NCBI RefSeq assembly: GCF_004365575.1
Contig: NZ_SOBG01000002.1
Coordinates: forward strand, 62,001 to 126,000
Direction: 5' to 3'
Source of the DNA: Hypnocyclicus thermotrophus
GTDB lineage: Bacteria; Fusobacteriota; Fusobacteriia; Fusobacteriales; Fusobacteriaceae
DNA length: 64,000 nt
Shown here: piece by piece, positions 11,234-20,297 of the stretch
Position numbering within the stretch: position 1 is the first letter of the stretch
Layout of the letters: the number at the start of each line of letters is the position of its first letter
Translations under genes and position numbers: made by a program
Notes under the pieces: model-generated
The model's input: only the letters and a program-made list of their open reading frames with translations
Database searches by the model: none
Told to the model about the DNA's origin: nothing

Positions 11234-13273
11234 GTGATTAAGAAGAGTTTTATATTTTTAATATTTATTTTAAGTATTACAATAAGTTATGCAACACAAG
11301 TTAAAATAGGTAAAATTTTTGTAAAAAACAATGAAGAAGTCCCAATAGAAGTAATTCTAAATAAAATGAGCTTAAAAGAAGGACAAATATTTACAACAGA
11401 AGAAATGGTAAAAGACTATGTAAAATTAAAAAAAGAGAAATATATAGAAGATTTAAAAATATTTCCACAAATTGAAAATGGAGAAATAAATGTAGTGGTT
11501 GATATTCAAGAAAATATAGATGCCGTTAGATATTTAAAAGAAGAAGGGATAGTTCCAGTATCAGAGCTAGAAAAGATTGATAAATCATTAATAATAAAAA
11601 GTATAGAAGTTTTTGGTAATATAAATATATCAAAAGAAGAAATATTAAAAAATGTACCTGTAAAAATAGGAGGATTCTTTTCTAAAACTAAAATATTAGA
11701 AGGGCAAGAGAGAATATTAAAAACAGGTTATTTTAGAGAAGTAACACCAGAAGTTTTAAAATATAAAGATGGAATATATATAAAATATAAAGTATTGGAA
11801 AATCCGGTAATAACAGGAATAAAAATTATAGGAAATACACTATTTACGCAAGATGAATTAACAAAAGATTTTATTACTAAACCTGGTGAAATCTATAATA
11901 TTAATAATTTAAAAAAAGATAGAGATAGTTTATTGAAAAAATATTATGATAAAGGATATTCATTAGCAAATCTAGTTGATATGAGATTAGATGAAAATTA
12001 TAATTTAACAATTCAAGTTTCTGAAGGAATTGTTAGGGGAATTCAATTTAGAAAAATTGCTAGAAAAGAAGACGGAATGAGAAGAAAAGCAAATGATATT
12101 AAATTAAGAACAAAGGATTTTGTACTGAGAAGAGAAGTAGAATTAGAAATAGGAAAACCTTTTGAAAGAGAAAAATTTGAAAAAACAGCGAGCAATTTAT
12201 TTAAATTAGGATTATTTAAAAATGTTACACAAGAATTTAAAGATATAGAAGGAGATCCAGATGGAAAAATAGTTGTGTTTTTATTAGATGAAAATAAAAG
12301 TGCAACTTATACAGGATCGATTTCCTACGGGTCATCAACAGGACTTTTAGGAAGTTTAAGTTTAGAAGATAAAAATTTTAAAGGTAAAAATCAAACAGCT
12401 GCACTTAGCTATGCGCAAGGAACTAGCACAAAAACTTATAATTTGAGTTTTTCAGATCCTTGGGTAAAAGGGACAGAAAGACTTTCTTATGGATGGAGTA
12501 TATATAAGAAAAATTATACAGATACAAGCAGTACAGACGCTTATTATGTAGATAAAATCGGTGGAAGTGCTAGTTTAGGAAAGGGCCTTTCTAAAAGAGT
12601 TCGTGTAAATGGAACAATAAAATATGAACAAATAGAAGAAAGCAATGAAGATGAAGAAGTACAGTCAGATTATGATATAATTACTTTAACACCATCATTT
12701 ACTTATGATACAAGAAACAATATTTATGATGCAACAAAAGGTGATTATGCAAGAATCTCTTTACAATTAGGGAAAATATTAGGCTCTGAAGAATTTGCGG
12801 TAACGGAACTAGAGCTTAGAAAGTATAAATTAGCACTTTCTGAAAAAAATAGTATGGCATATAGACTTATGACAGGAATGGCTTCCTCAAATGTTAAAGA
12901 AGGATTGAAATTTAATGTTGGTGGTGGAAGTAGTTTAAGAGGATATGATTATGGTGATTTTCAAGGTGTTTATCAATTATATGGAAATATAGAGAATAGA
13001 ACAAAATTAGATGATAATTTTCAATTTGTGCTTTTTTATGACTTTGGAAGAGCGTGGGAAAATGAAACATCATTTAATCAAGGATTAATTAATGGCGAAT
13101 ATAGTTCGGCAAGTGATTATGTAAAATTTTTACATGATATAAAACATTCTTATGGATTTGGAATAAGAATTCAAACGCCTCTTGGTCCATTAAGATTTGA
13201 TTATGGATGGCCAATTGGTGATAGTGACGTAAAAGGTGGACAATTTTATTTTAATATAGGACAAATGTTCTAA
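11234..13273 (+). CDS. bamA: Outer-membrane protein assembly factor BamA (Omp85)
   Basis: This is the core beta-barrel insertase of the outer membrane. A signal peptide covers about 20 residues. Several POTRA domains follow to about residue 345 (for example the SIEVFGNINISKEEIL and IKIIGNTLFTQDEL starts). The barrel includes the conserved loop-6 region RGYDYGDFQG and the C-terminal strand ending in FNIGQMF with a terminal phenylalanine. The length of 679 residues is slightly shorter than usual. The start is GTG, supported by GGAGG eight bases upstream. It is flanked by tamB and skp. Confidence 0.95.
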   Translation: MIKKSFIFLIFILSITISYATQVKIGKIFVKNNEEVPIEVILNKMSLKEGQIFTTEEMVKDYVKLKKEKYIEDLKIFPQIENGEINVVVDIQENIDAVRYLKEEGIVPVSELEKIDKSLIIKSIEVFGNINISKEEILKNVPVKIGGFFSKTKILEGQERILKTGYFREVTPEVLKYKDGIYIKYKVLENPVITGIKIIGNTLFTQDELTKDFITKPGEIYNINNLKKDRDSLLKKYYDKGYSLANLVDMRLDENYNLTIQVSEGIVRGIQFRKIARKEDGMRRKANDIKLRTKDFVLRREVELEIGKPFEREKFEKTASNLFKLGLFKNVTQEFKDIEGDPDGKIVVFLLDENKSATYTGSISYGSSTGLLGSLSLEDKNFKGKNQTAALSYAQGTSTKTYNLSFSDPWVKGTERLSYGWSIYKKNYTDTSSTDAYYVDKIGGSASLGKGLSKRVRVNGTIKYEQIEESNEDEEVQSDYDIITLTPSFTYDTRNNIYDATKGDYARISLQLGKILGSEEFAVTELELRKYKLALSEKNSMAYRLMTGMASSNVKEGLKFNVGGGSSLRGYDYGDFQGVYQLYGNIENRTKLDDNFQFVLFYDFGRAWENETSFNQGLINGEYSSASDYVKFLHDIKHSYGFGIRIQTPLGPLRFDYGWPIGDSDVKGGQFYFNIGQMF

Positions 13274-13318
13274 AGAATAAAGAAACATAAAAAATTTACT
13301 AAAATTAAGGAGGAAAAG

Positions 13319-13807
13319 ATGAAAAAAATAGTTTTATTAGTTATGATGGTTTTATTAGGATTAAGTGCTTTTGCACAAAATATTGGGGTAGTTAATTATC
13401 AAAAAATTCTATCTAATTATAAAGGATATAAAGATGCAGTTAATTACTTAGAACAAGAAAAATCTAGATTACAAAGTGATATAGATAAAAGAGTAGCGGA
13501 GTATAAAAAACTAGAAAGTGAAGTAAATTCTCAAAAAAAATCTACAGAAGAAGACAAACAAAAGCTTCAAAGAGAATTAAAATCTTTAAATCAATACGTA
13601 GATACAATGAAACAAGTATTATCAAAAACAGAATATGAGCAAATGAATACTGTAAAATCTGATATAAATGTTGTTATTCAAGAAGTTGCAAAAGAAAAAA
13701 AATTAGATGTGGTACTAGATAGTCAAGTAGTGATAATAGGTGGGATAGATATTAGTGATGTTGTAATAGAGAGATTAGCTAATACCGAAAAAATATCACT
13801 TGATTAA
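13319..13807 (+). CDS. skp: Periplasmic chaperone Skp/OmpH
   Basis: This is a small exported chaperone that holds unfolded outer-membrane proteins on the way to BamA. It has a signal peptide (residues 1-19, ending LSAFA), then the family start IGVVNYQKILSNYKGYK. A long charged coiled coil spans about residues 40-110, and a compact C-terminal strand region follows. The 162-residue length is typical. It lies 45 bases after bamA and 12 before lpxD, the canonical bamA-skp-lpxD order. Confidence 0.92.
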   Translation: MKKIVLLVMMVLLGLSAFAQNIGVVNYQKILSNYKGYKDAVNYLEQEKSRLQSDIDKRVAEYKKLESEVNSQKKSTEEDKQKLQRELKSLNQYVDTMKQVLSKTEYEQMNTVKSDINVVIQEVAKEKKLDVVLDSQVVIIGGIDISDVVIERLANTEKISLD

Positions 13808-13819
13808 TTTGGAGGAAAA

Positions 13820-14824
13820 ATGTATTCAATAAAAAGATTGTCTGAAATGATAAATGGAGAAATTTATGGTGAAAGTGATATCACTGTAAAAAGAATAGCT
13901 CCATTTGAAAGTGCAACAAATAGAGAATTGACATTTGCAGCAGATAAAAAATATTTATCAAAGTTAGATGAAACAAGGGCAAAAGTAATAATAATTCCTA
14001 ATATAAACAAAGATATATTACCTAAAGATAAAACATATATCATTGTAAATGATAGTCCTAGAATATTGATGCCAAAGATATTAGATTTTTTTAAACCAAA
14101 AATAAAAGATATAAAAGAGATGATTGAAAAGGATGCTAAAATATCTAATAGTGCTAAAATAGCCCCAAATACTTATATTGGTCACAATGTAGAAATAGGT
14201 GAAAATACTATTATTTATCCAAATGTTACTATATTGGAAGGTGTAAAAATAGGGAAAAATTGTATCATTTATCCAAACGTAACAATAAGAGAATTTTGTG
14301 AAATAGGCAATGATGTAATATTACAACCAGGGTGTGTAATTGGTTCAGATGGATTTGGATATGTAAAAGTAGATAATAAAAATACTAAAATAGATCAAAT
14401 AGGAAGAGTTATTATAGAAGATAGAGTAGAAATAGGAGCAAATTCTACTATAGATAGAGGCGCAATAGGAGATACAAGAATAAAAGAAGGAACAAAATTA
14501 GATAATTTAGTGCATATAGCACATAATGTAGAAATAGGAAAAGAAAGTATAATCATTGCTCAAGTAGGAATAGCTGGAAGTACAGAAATAGGAGATAATG
14601 TTACTTTAGCTGGACAAGTTGGAGTAGTAGGGCATATTAAAATAGGAAATAATGTTGTAGCTGCAGCTAAAAGTGCTATAACTGGAAGTATTAAGGATAA
14701 TTCTAAAATTTCAGGTTATCCTGCTATTGATTATGCAGAGGATTTAAAAGCAAAAGTAGCTTTTAAAAGGTTACCAGAATTATTAAAAAGAGTAAGAGTT
14801 CTAGAAAAGTTAATTAATAAATAG
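13820..14824 (+). CDS. lpxD: UDP-3-O-(3-hydroxyacyl)glucosamine N-acyltransferase LpxD
   Basis: LpxD adds the second acyl chain in lipid A biosynthesis, so the organism makes lipopolysaccharide or a related lipid A. An N-terminal uridine-binding domain covers residues 1-100. A left-handed beta helix of hexapeptide repeats (pattern I-G-x-N-x-x-I) follows, with the catalytic-histidine segment VHIAHNVEIG, and a C-terminal helix ends the protein (334 residues). A GGAGG site lies four bases before the ATG. It is cotranscribed with skp. Confidence 0.95.
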   Translation: MYSIKRLSEMINGEIYGESDITVKRIAPFESATNRELTFAADKKYLSKLDETRAKVIIIPNINKDILPKDKTYIIVNDSPRILMPKILDFFKPKIKDIKEMIEKDAKISNSAKIAPNTYIGHNVEIGENTIIYPNVTILEGVKIGKNCIIYPNVTIREFCEIGNDVILQPGCVIGSDGFGYVKVDNKNTKIDQIGRVIIEDRVEIGANSTIDRGAIGDTRIKEGTKLDNLVHIAHNVEIGKESIIIAQVGIAGSTEIGDNVTLAGQVGVVGHIKIGNNVVAAAKSAITGSIKDNSKISGYPAIDYAEDLKAKVAFKRLPELLKRVRVLEKLINK

Positions 14825-14835
14825 GAGGAATAATT

Positions 14836-15564
14836 TTGAAAAAATTTATTTCAATAATATTTTTGTTAATATCACTAGTAATATATGCAACGCCAGCAGT
14901 AACTGGAGTAACTGGAACAATGGATTTTCCATCAGCATATATTTTAAGAGAAAAAAATTATACAATAAGTGGAAATGTAGATAATAATCAATCAAGAAAA
15001 AATGATACTCTTTCAGCAGATGCAGTATTTGAAATAGGATATTTACCACAAATTGAAACTGGATTTAAACTTTCTACAAATAATAGTGAACTTGATCAAA
15101 CATTTATTCAAAGTAATATAAAGTTTCAAATAGTAAAAGAAGAAGATAATCCAGCAATAGCAATAGGTTATGTTGAATATGATGAGTATGAAGCTATGGC
15201 TGATCAAAAAAATGAGGATGGGAAAAATCTTACAGAAGCATATGTATATTTAGTAATGTCAAAAAGATTAAAATCAGTTGAAAATAAGGTAATGGATCTG
15301 TCTTTAGGATTTAAATATGGAACTACTATAGAAAAAAAAGGAATGACTGATTATTTTTTAACATTAGAAGCTCCAATATATACAAAGGTAAAATTATTAG
15401 GAGAGTTATATACTTATGAAAAAGAAGATAATAAAAAAATAATTACAGGAAATATTGGGGGAGAATTTTTAACGAGAGATACATTAAGAACAAAAGTATT
15501 TTGGCGTTTAAGAAATAGTAGCTTTGGAGTAGCAGTAACATATATAGGACTTATAAATAAATAG
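14836..15564 (+). CDS. Putative exported outer-membrane barrel protein (YjbH-like start)
   Basis: I do not recognise the family with certainty. The protein has a signal peptide to about residue 18, then TGTMDFPSAYILREKNYTISGN, reminiscent of the 'TGLI-x-x-PSA' opening of YjbH-like barrels. After that come alternating amphipathic strands with many aromatic ends, consistent with a small beta barrel of 242 residues. The start is TTG, supported by AGGAGG. It lies 11 bases after lpxD and closes the operon; its stop codon overlaps a terminator hairpin. An outer-membrane role is inferred from context and strand pattern. Confidence 0.55.
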   Translation: MKKFISIIFLLISLVIYATPAVTGVTGTMDFPSAYILREKNYTISGNVDNNQSRKNDTLSADAVFEIGYLPQIETGFKLSTNNSELDQTFIQSNIKFQIVKEEDNPAIAIGYVEYDEYEAMADQKNEDGKNLTEAYVYLVMSKRLKSVENKVMDLSLGFKYGTTIEKKGMTDYFLTLEAPIYTKVKLLGELYTYEKEDNKKIITGNIGGEFLTRDTLRTKVFWRLRNSSFGVAVTYIGLINK

Positions 15565-15583
15565 GGAGCGTATGCTTCCTTTT
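15564..15583 (+). terminator. Terminator closing the bamA-skp-lpxD operon
   Basis: GGGAGC pairs with GCTTCC (one G-U pair) around a four-base loop and is followed by TTTT. The hairpin begins inside the stop codon of the preceding gene. Confidence 0.6.
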
Positions 15584-15651
15584 ATTTTTATAGAGAATTT
15601 ATGAAAAATAATATATATTTATAAAATATAAAATAAAATGAAAGGAATAAA

Positions 15652-16458
15652 ATGAAAAAAAAAGGAATAATAGGAACACTTTTTTTAATATTAATTAGTT
15701 TTGTAATAGTATATTCAAAATCAAATGAAGAAAAACAAAATATAATACCTAAAATATTATTAGAAAAAGAAGAAGATATAATAATCTTAAAAGGAGAAAA
15801 AGTTAAACCTGTAAATTATGTGATAAAAAATTTTTATAATAATAATTTAGATATAAGTAAAAAAAAATTAAATTTTATATCAATTATTTTACCAGAAATA
15901 TTAATGGTAAAAACGGATATAGAAACTCAAAAGGAATACTTAATGAAATTAGAAAAAAAAGAAGTATTTACGGAAAAAGAGAAAATTTATATAAAAAAAT
16001 TAAAAATAAAATATAGAAGTAACTCAATAAAGGAAATAATAGAAAAAATGGTTATACCGCCAATATCTATAATATTGGCACAAGGAATAACAGAAAGCGG
16101 TTGGGGAACTTCAAGATTTTTTGCAGAAGGAAATAATGTTTTTGGAGTTTGGACTTATAGAGAGGATTTACCTAGAATAAAATCGTTAAATGGTGTAAGA
16201 GGAATTAATGAAGTATATTTGAGAAAATTTAATAGTATAAAAGATAGTATTGAAAATTATTTTTATAATATTTCAGTTGGGAATGGATATAAAAATTTTA
16301 GAGAAAAGATTAATCAAAATAAAGATAAATTTGAAATAATAAAAGAATTAAAAAATTATTCTGAGGAGCGAGAAGAGTATGTAAAAAAAATTGAAAATAT
16401 TATAAAATACAATGAATTAGAAAAATATGAAAAATATCAATTAATAAACTATAACTAA
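15652..16458 (+). CDS. Bax-like peptidoglycan N-acetylglucosaminidase
   Basis: This is a glucosaminidase-domain (Bax/FlgJ-C family) exported protein of 268 residues. It has an N-terminal hydrophobic signal or anchor (residues about 5-22). The catalytic domain spans about residues 125-240 with ILAQGITESGWGTSRFF (the glutamate of T-E-S-G-W-G is the family's catalytic acid), NNVFGVWTY and the repeating tyrosine helix around SIENYFYNI. It may act in wall turnover. Because FlgJ in this window has only the rod-binding domain, this enzyme, 3.5 kb upstream, could supply the muramidase function for flagellar rod passage; that is inference. Confidence 0.8.
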   Translation: MKKKGIIGTLFLILISFVIVYSKSNEEKQNIIPKILLEKEEDIIILKGEKVKPVNYVIKNFYNNNLDISKKKLNFISIILPEILMVKTDIETQKEYLMKLEKKEVFTEKEKIYIKKLKIKYRSNSIKEIIEKMVIPPISIILAQGITESGWGTSRFFAEGNNVFGVWTYREDLPRIKSLNGVRGINEVYLRKFNSIKDSIENYFYNISVGNGYKNFREKINQNKDKFEIIKELKNYSEEREEYVKKIENIIKYNELEKYEKYQLINYN

Positions 16459-16490
16459 ATCAATATAAATTGTCGATATATATAATATAA

Positions 16491-16519
16491 TTGCTAGAGA
16501 AGAGATTTTATGATAAAAT
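16491..16519 (+). promoter_or_regulatory. Candidate promoter with extended -10
   Basis: TTGCTA, 17-base spacer, TAAAAT preceded by TGA. It points at the metallopeptidase gene, but a terminator-like hairpin lies between promoter and gene, so an attenuated leader or a chance match are both possible. Confidence 0.45.
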
Positions 16520-16531
16520 GTCTTATATTAC

Positions 16532-16556
16532 AAGGAGAAGGTAACTTCTCTTTTTT
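16532..16556 (+). terminator. Terminator-like hairpin between glucosaminidase and metallopeptidase genes
   Basis: GAGAAG-GTAA-CTTCTC with flanking A-T pairs, followed by TTTTTT. It most simply ends the upstream glucosaminidase transcript. Confidence 0.6.
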
Positions 16557-16575
16557 AGTAAATTAAGGAGTAAAA

Positions 16576-17076
16576 ATGTTTGTGTATTTAGAGGGATATT
16601 CTGAAAAAATTAAAATTCAAGTTAAAGAATTATTTAATAATAATCTTGTAGAAAAATACTTGTTTAATAAATATAAAGTGAAACACAATATATCTACGGA
16701 TAAACTTTTATACGGATATGTAGATAATTTAAGAAAAAAATATTTAAAAAAAACAAAACCTTTAAATAAAGTAAAATATGATAGTAAAATAAAATTAAAA
16801 AAACAAGCACTTGGTCTTAATATATTTAATTATAAAATACATGGAAATAAAACAATTGCAACTAATGAAATAAAAATTTCTACAGATTTTAAAAATGTTC
16901 CAGAAGAATTTTTAAGATTTGTTGTAATACATGAATTAGCACATTTAAAAGAAAAAGAACATAATAAAGAATTTTATAAATTATGTACTCATATTGAAAA
17001 AAATTATTTTCAATTTGAATTAGATATGAGGATATATTTAACTTATATAAAATTAACAAATAAATACTTATGGTAA
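16576..17076 (+). CDS. YgjP/DUF45-type zinc metallopeptidase
   Basis: This 166-residue cytosolic protein has the gluzincin-type motif VVIHELAHLKEKEHNKEFYKL, in which HELAH and the downstream histidine would bind zinc. The order KLKKQALGLN..KIHGNKTIATN..FKNVPEEFLRFVVIHELAH matches the YgjP-like metal-dependent hydrolase family (also called DUF45, related to SprT and WLM proteases). Physiological substrates are unknown. It has its own GGAG site and stands alone between the glucosaminidase and the flagellar operon. Confidence 0.8.
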   Translation: MFVYLEGYSEKIKIQVKELFNNNLVEKYLFNKYKVKHNISTDKLLYGYVDNLRKKYLKKTKPLNKVKYDSKIKLKKQALGLNIFNYKIHGNKTIATNEIKISTDFKNVPEEFLRFVVIHELAHLKEKEHNKEFYKLCTHIEKNYFQFELDMRIYLTYIKLTNKYLW

Positions 17077-17079
17077 GAA

Positions 17080-17108
17080 TTGAATTATCAGATTATATGT
17101 GATAAAAT
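17080..17108 (+). promoter_or_regulatory. Promoter of the flagellar basal-body operon
   Basis: TTGAAT, 17-base spacer, TAAAAT with a TGA extension; it starts in the 3' gap after the metallopeptidase gene and ends 33 bases before flgF/G. It looks like a housekeeping sigma-70 type promoter, not sigma-28 or sigma-54. Confidence 0.6.
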
Positions 17109-17141
17109 AAGAAGTAATAAGTATAAAATGGGGGTATAAAT

Positions 17142-17993
17142 ATGTTGAGAGGAATATACACTTCAGCTTCAGGAATGACAACACAAGCAAAAAAACAAGA
17201 TACAATAGCAGATAACTTAGCAAATATAAATACAACTGGGTATAAAAAAAGTACTACTATAATGGAGCAAGGAAAAGAATTTGATATTTACAGAAAAGAA
17301 AATGTTGAAGCAAGAGTACCAGAACGAGAAGAGGTAAAATTAACGAAAATAGGTAAATTAGGTACAGGAGTTAAGATTAAAGAAAATTATATAAATTTTG
17401 AACAAGGAGAATTAAAAACTACAGAAAGTAATTTGGATTTTGCAATAAAAGGAAAAGGTTTATTTGCAATTGAAACAGATAGAGGAATTAGATTTAGTAG
17501 AATGGGAAACTTTAGTATAAATTCTGAAGGGTATTTAGTTAATCATGAGGGTGATAAAGTACTTGCATACAATGAAACGGGTAAATTAGGTTATATTAAA
17601 CCATTAAAAGATTTTAAAATCAAAAAAAATGGAGAAATTATAAATGGAGATATTATTTCAGAGGTAGCAATAAATAATCTTAATATAGATTATAGATTAC
17701 CAATGGAAGAAGCTAAAACGACAGGAAATGCATTATATATAGCTGAATTCGATGATACTAGAGAATTAACAAAAGAAGGAAATAGTTATTATTTAGCAGA
17801 TATATCAAAATCAAAGTTTTCATCAAAAAGTGATGTTTATCAAGGATATCTAGAAATGTCTAATGTAAATACAGTAAAAGAAATGGTTGAATTAATTAAT
17901 GTACAAAGATCTTATGAAACTAATCAAAAAGTATTAAGCGCTCAAGATGAAACATTAGATAAAGTTGTAAATAATATTGGAAAATGGACTTAA
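17142..17993 (+). CDS. Flagellar rod/hook basal-body protein FlgF/FlgG family
   Basis: This is an axial protein of the flagellar rod. The N-terminus has the family signature LRGIYTSASGMTTQAKKQDTIADNLANINTTGYK. The middle carries the DFAIKGKGLFAIET...RFSRMGNFSINSEGYLV block. The C-terminus (SNVNTVKEMVELINVQRSYETNQKVL and then QDETLDKVVNNIG) closes the helical rod interface. The 283-residue length fits FlgF or FlgG. The LDKxVNxIG ending resembles FlgF more, while the position before flgH resembles flgG, so I leave the symbol open. It is first in the operon with flgH, flgI and flgJ. Confidence 0.88.
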   Translation: MLRGIYTSASGMTTQAKKQDTIADNLANINTTGYKKSTTIMEQGKEFDIYRKENVEARVPEREEVKLTKIGKLGTGVKIKENYINFEQGELKTTESNLDFAIKGKGLFAIETDRGIRFSRMGNFSINSEGYLVNHEGDKVLAYNETGKLGYIKPLKDFKIKKNGEIINGDIISEVAINNLNIDYRLPMEEAKTTGNALYIAEFDDTRELTKEGNSYYLADISKSKFSSKSDVYQGYLEMSNVNTVKEMVELINVQRSYETNQKVLSAQDETLDKVVNNIGKWT

Positions 17994-18005
17994 TGAGGTG
18001 AAAAA

Positions 18006-18932
18006 ATGAAATTAAATAAAATCATTATATTATTTTTGATAGTAATAGTAGCTAGTTGTACAAATACAAATCCACTTATAAACACTGCTGCTACAGTAAA
18101 AGGTCTGAATAAAAATAGTGAAACAGCGGAATATCCTACAGAAAAAGCTAGTAGAATAGCCGAAATGCCAGATATAAGTGTGTTTTTTCCAGAAGATGAA
18201 AATAAAAGTAAAGACGAAACAAATTCATTATGGAATATTGAGCAAAATTCTCTTTACAGTGATGGAAGAGCAAATAAAAAAGGAGATATTTTATTTATTT
18301 TAATAAATGAAGAAGCAACAGCAAAACTTACATATAGCAATGCTAAAACAGGGTTTACTAATTATAGACCTGTAGATGATAAAATAGCAAAAGAGACAAC
18401 TTCAACATCGCAAGCAACTAATCCAAGGGATAAAAATATAGCTAAAGATAAAATAGAAGAGACAACAGATACAACGCCAAAACCAGATTCAAATTCTTTT
18501 GATGGAACAGGAGATCAAAGTAGAGGGGCATCATATACAGGAAAAATAGCGGCAAGAGTAGAAGATGTAGACAAATATGGAAATTTATTCATAAGAGGGA
18601 CCAAAACAACACTTTTAAATAATGAAATAGTCACATTAGAAGTAACAGGATATATTAGACCAAATGATATTGAAATTGATAATACTATTGATTCGAAATA
18701 TATTGAAAATATGGAATTTAGTTATAATGGCGCTATGTATGTTGGAAAGCCTAAAATTACTAATATAGGTGATAATAAACAGTATATAGAAGAAAAAAAT
18801 ACAATAGATAATACTCAAAATACTGGGAATAAAACTAATATAGAAGAAAAAAATACAATAGATAATACTCAAAATACTGGGAATAAAACTAATATAGAAA
18901 ATAAAAGAAAAAAATTCTTAGGTATTTTTTAA
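18006..18932 (+). CDS. flgH: Flagellar L-ring lipoprotein FlgH
   Basis: FlgH forms the outer-membrane L ring of the flagellum, so this is a true diderm flagellum. A lipoprotein signal ends in VVIVASC, with Cys near residue 18 as the lipidation site. The FlgH domain is marked by SLYSDGRANKKGDILFILINEEATAKL, then YGNLFIRGTKTTLLNNEIVTLEV and the diagnostic GYIRPNDIEIDNTIDSKYI. The protein (308 residues) is longer than usual. The extra material is a low-complexity threonine/asparagine insert in the middle and a C-terminal tandem repeat of 18 residues. It starts 12 bases after flgF/G. Confidence 0.9.
   Translation: MKLNKIIILFLIVIVASCTNTNPLINTAATVKGLNKNSETAEYPTEKASRIAEMPDISVFFPEDENKSKDETNSLWNIEQNSLYSDGRANKKGDILFILINEEATAKLTYSNAKTGFTNYRPVDDKIAKETTSTSQATNPRDKNIAKDKIEETTDTTPKPDSNSFDGTGDQSRGASYTGKIAARVEDVDKYGNLFIRGTKTTLLNNEIVTLEVTGYIRPNDIEIDNTIDSKYIENMEFSYNGAMYVGKPKITNIGDNKQYIEEKNTIDNTQNTGNKTNIEEKNTIDNTQNTGNKTNIENKRKKFLGIF
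18785..18899 (+). repeat. 54-bp tandem repeat inside flgH
   Basis: Two identical 54-base copies (18785-18838 and 18839-18892) plus the start of a third encode an 18-residue repeat, NTIDNTQNTGNKTNIEEK. The copies are identical at the DNA level, pointing to recent duplication and possible copy-number variation without loss of frame. Confidence 0.95.
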
Positions 18933-18966
18933 AAAATAAAGTGTATTACCTTTTTAGGAGGAATAA

Positions 18967-19965
18967 ATGAAAAGAAAAATAGTAATAATATTATTTTTAA
19001 TAATAAATATTATCTCTTTTTCTGAGCCGAAACAGAGGATAAAAGAGATAGCAAGAATAGAAGGTGTTAGAAAAAATCATTTAATCGGAATGGGATTAGT
19101 TGTAGGTTTAAACGGTACAGGTGATAGTGCAAAAAATTTAACACCACAATTATTAAAATCATTATATAGATATTTTGGTACAGAATTAGGTCAATCTCAA
19201 GTAGACTCTAAAAATGTTGCAGCAGTAATGGTAACGGCAGAACTACCTTCTTTTAAAAAAATAGGTGATACAATAGATGTTACAGTATCTTCGATTAATG
19301 GTGCTAAAAGTTTAGAAGGAGGGATACTTCTACAAACACAGCTTGTTGCAGGAAACAAAGTTTATGCATTAGCTCAAGGGACTTTATCTAGAGTTACAGG
19401 TAAAAACATAACAAATAGTGTAAATGGATATATACCAAGTGGAGCTACAGTAGAAAGAGAAGTAGAAGTTGAATTAGTAAATAACAATAAATTATCAATT
19501 ATTTTAAATAATCCAGATTTTACTACTGCTTCAAGAGTTGCAGAAGTTATAAATAAAAGATTTAATTATGATACGGCAAAAGCAATAGATGCTTCTAAAA
19601 TAGAAATAAAACAAACATATGTGTTTGAAGATGATATTGTAAGTTTTATTTCAGCTATAGAAAATTTGGAAGTTGAAACGGATAGAAAATCCAAAATTGT
19701 AATTTATGAAAAAAGTGGTACAATAATATTAGGGAATGAAATTAAAGTATCACCAGTGGCTATATCACACGGCGATCTATCTATAGCAATAGGAAATAAT
19801 ACTGGAACAGATAAAAAAGGAAATGCACTATATTTTAACGGATCAACAGTAAAAGATGTAGTTGATATGCTTAATTCAATAGGAGCTACACCAAATGATA
19901 TAATATCTATTTTACAAGCTTTAAAAGCATCAGGAGCAATTGAAGCAGAAATTGATGTTAGGTAG
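18967..19965 (+). CDS. flgI: Flagellar P-ring protein FlgI
   Basis: FlgI assembles the peptidoglycan-associated P ring. A signal peptide covers about 18 residues. Family blocks follow: RIKEIARIEGVRKNHLIGMG, VGLNGTGDS, NVAAVMVTAELPSF and SIVIYE-like C-terminal strands ending in GAIEAEIDVR. The 332-residue length is slightly shorter than proteobacterial FlgI (about 350-370). It lies between flgH and flgJ, the standard order; the periplasmic chaperone gene flgA is not in this window. Confidence 0.95.
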   Translation: MKRKIVIILFLIINIISFSEPKQRIKEIARIEGVRKNHLIGMGLVVGLNGTGDSAKNLTPQLLKSLYRYFGTELGQSQVDSKNVAAVMVTAELPSFKKIGDTIDVTVSSINGAKSLEGGILLQTQLVAGNKVYALAQGTLSRVTGKNITNSVNGYIPSGATVEREVEVELVNNNKLSIILNNPDFTTASRVAEVINKRFNYDTAKAIDASKIEIKQTYVFEDDIVSFISAIENLEVETDRKSKIVIYEKSGTIILGNEIKVSPVAISHGDLSIAIGNNTGTDKKGNALYFNGSTVKDVVDMLNSIGATPNDIISILQALKASGAIEAEIDVR

Positions 19966-19975
19966 GTGAAAAGAA

Positions 19976-20287
19976 ATGATTAATACAACAAATTATTTAA
20001 AATATTTAAATACTGTAAAAATACCTGAAAAAAAATTAACAAAAGATGAAAAAGCATTAAAAGAAACTAGTGAAGAATTTGAAGCATTATTTGTAAAAAT
20101 GTTATTAGATTCAATGGATAAAACAGTTGATAAAAGTAATAATATGTTTTATGCAGGAAATTCAGAAGAAATATTTAAATCAATGTTAAATACAGAATAT
20201 TCTAAGCAAATGGCTAAAAGTTCTGATTTTGGTATTGCTAAAAATATATATGAGCAATTATCTAAAAATGTAAATAATAAAAAATAA
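19976..20287 (+). CDS. flgJ: Flagellar rod-binding protein FlgJ, N-terminal domain only
   Basis: This 103-residue protein matches only the rod-binding half of FlgJ: EEFEALFVKMLLDSM, then FYAGNSEEIFKSMLNTEYSKQMA and FGIAKNIYEQL. The muramidase half found in enterobacteria is absent, as in many phyla with a separate hydrolase. It begins 11 bases after flgI with GGTGA upstream, so it is in the same operon. A Bax-like glucosaminidase gene at 15652 is a candidate partner. Confidence 0.88.
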   Translation: MINTTNYLKYLNTVKIPEKKLTKDEKALKETSEEFEALFVKMLLDSMDKTVDKSNNMFYAGNSEEIFKSMLNTEYSKQMAKSSDFGIAKNIYEQLSKNVNNKK

Positions 20288-20297
20288 GAGGATGAAT

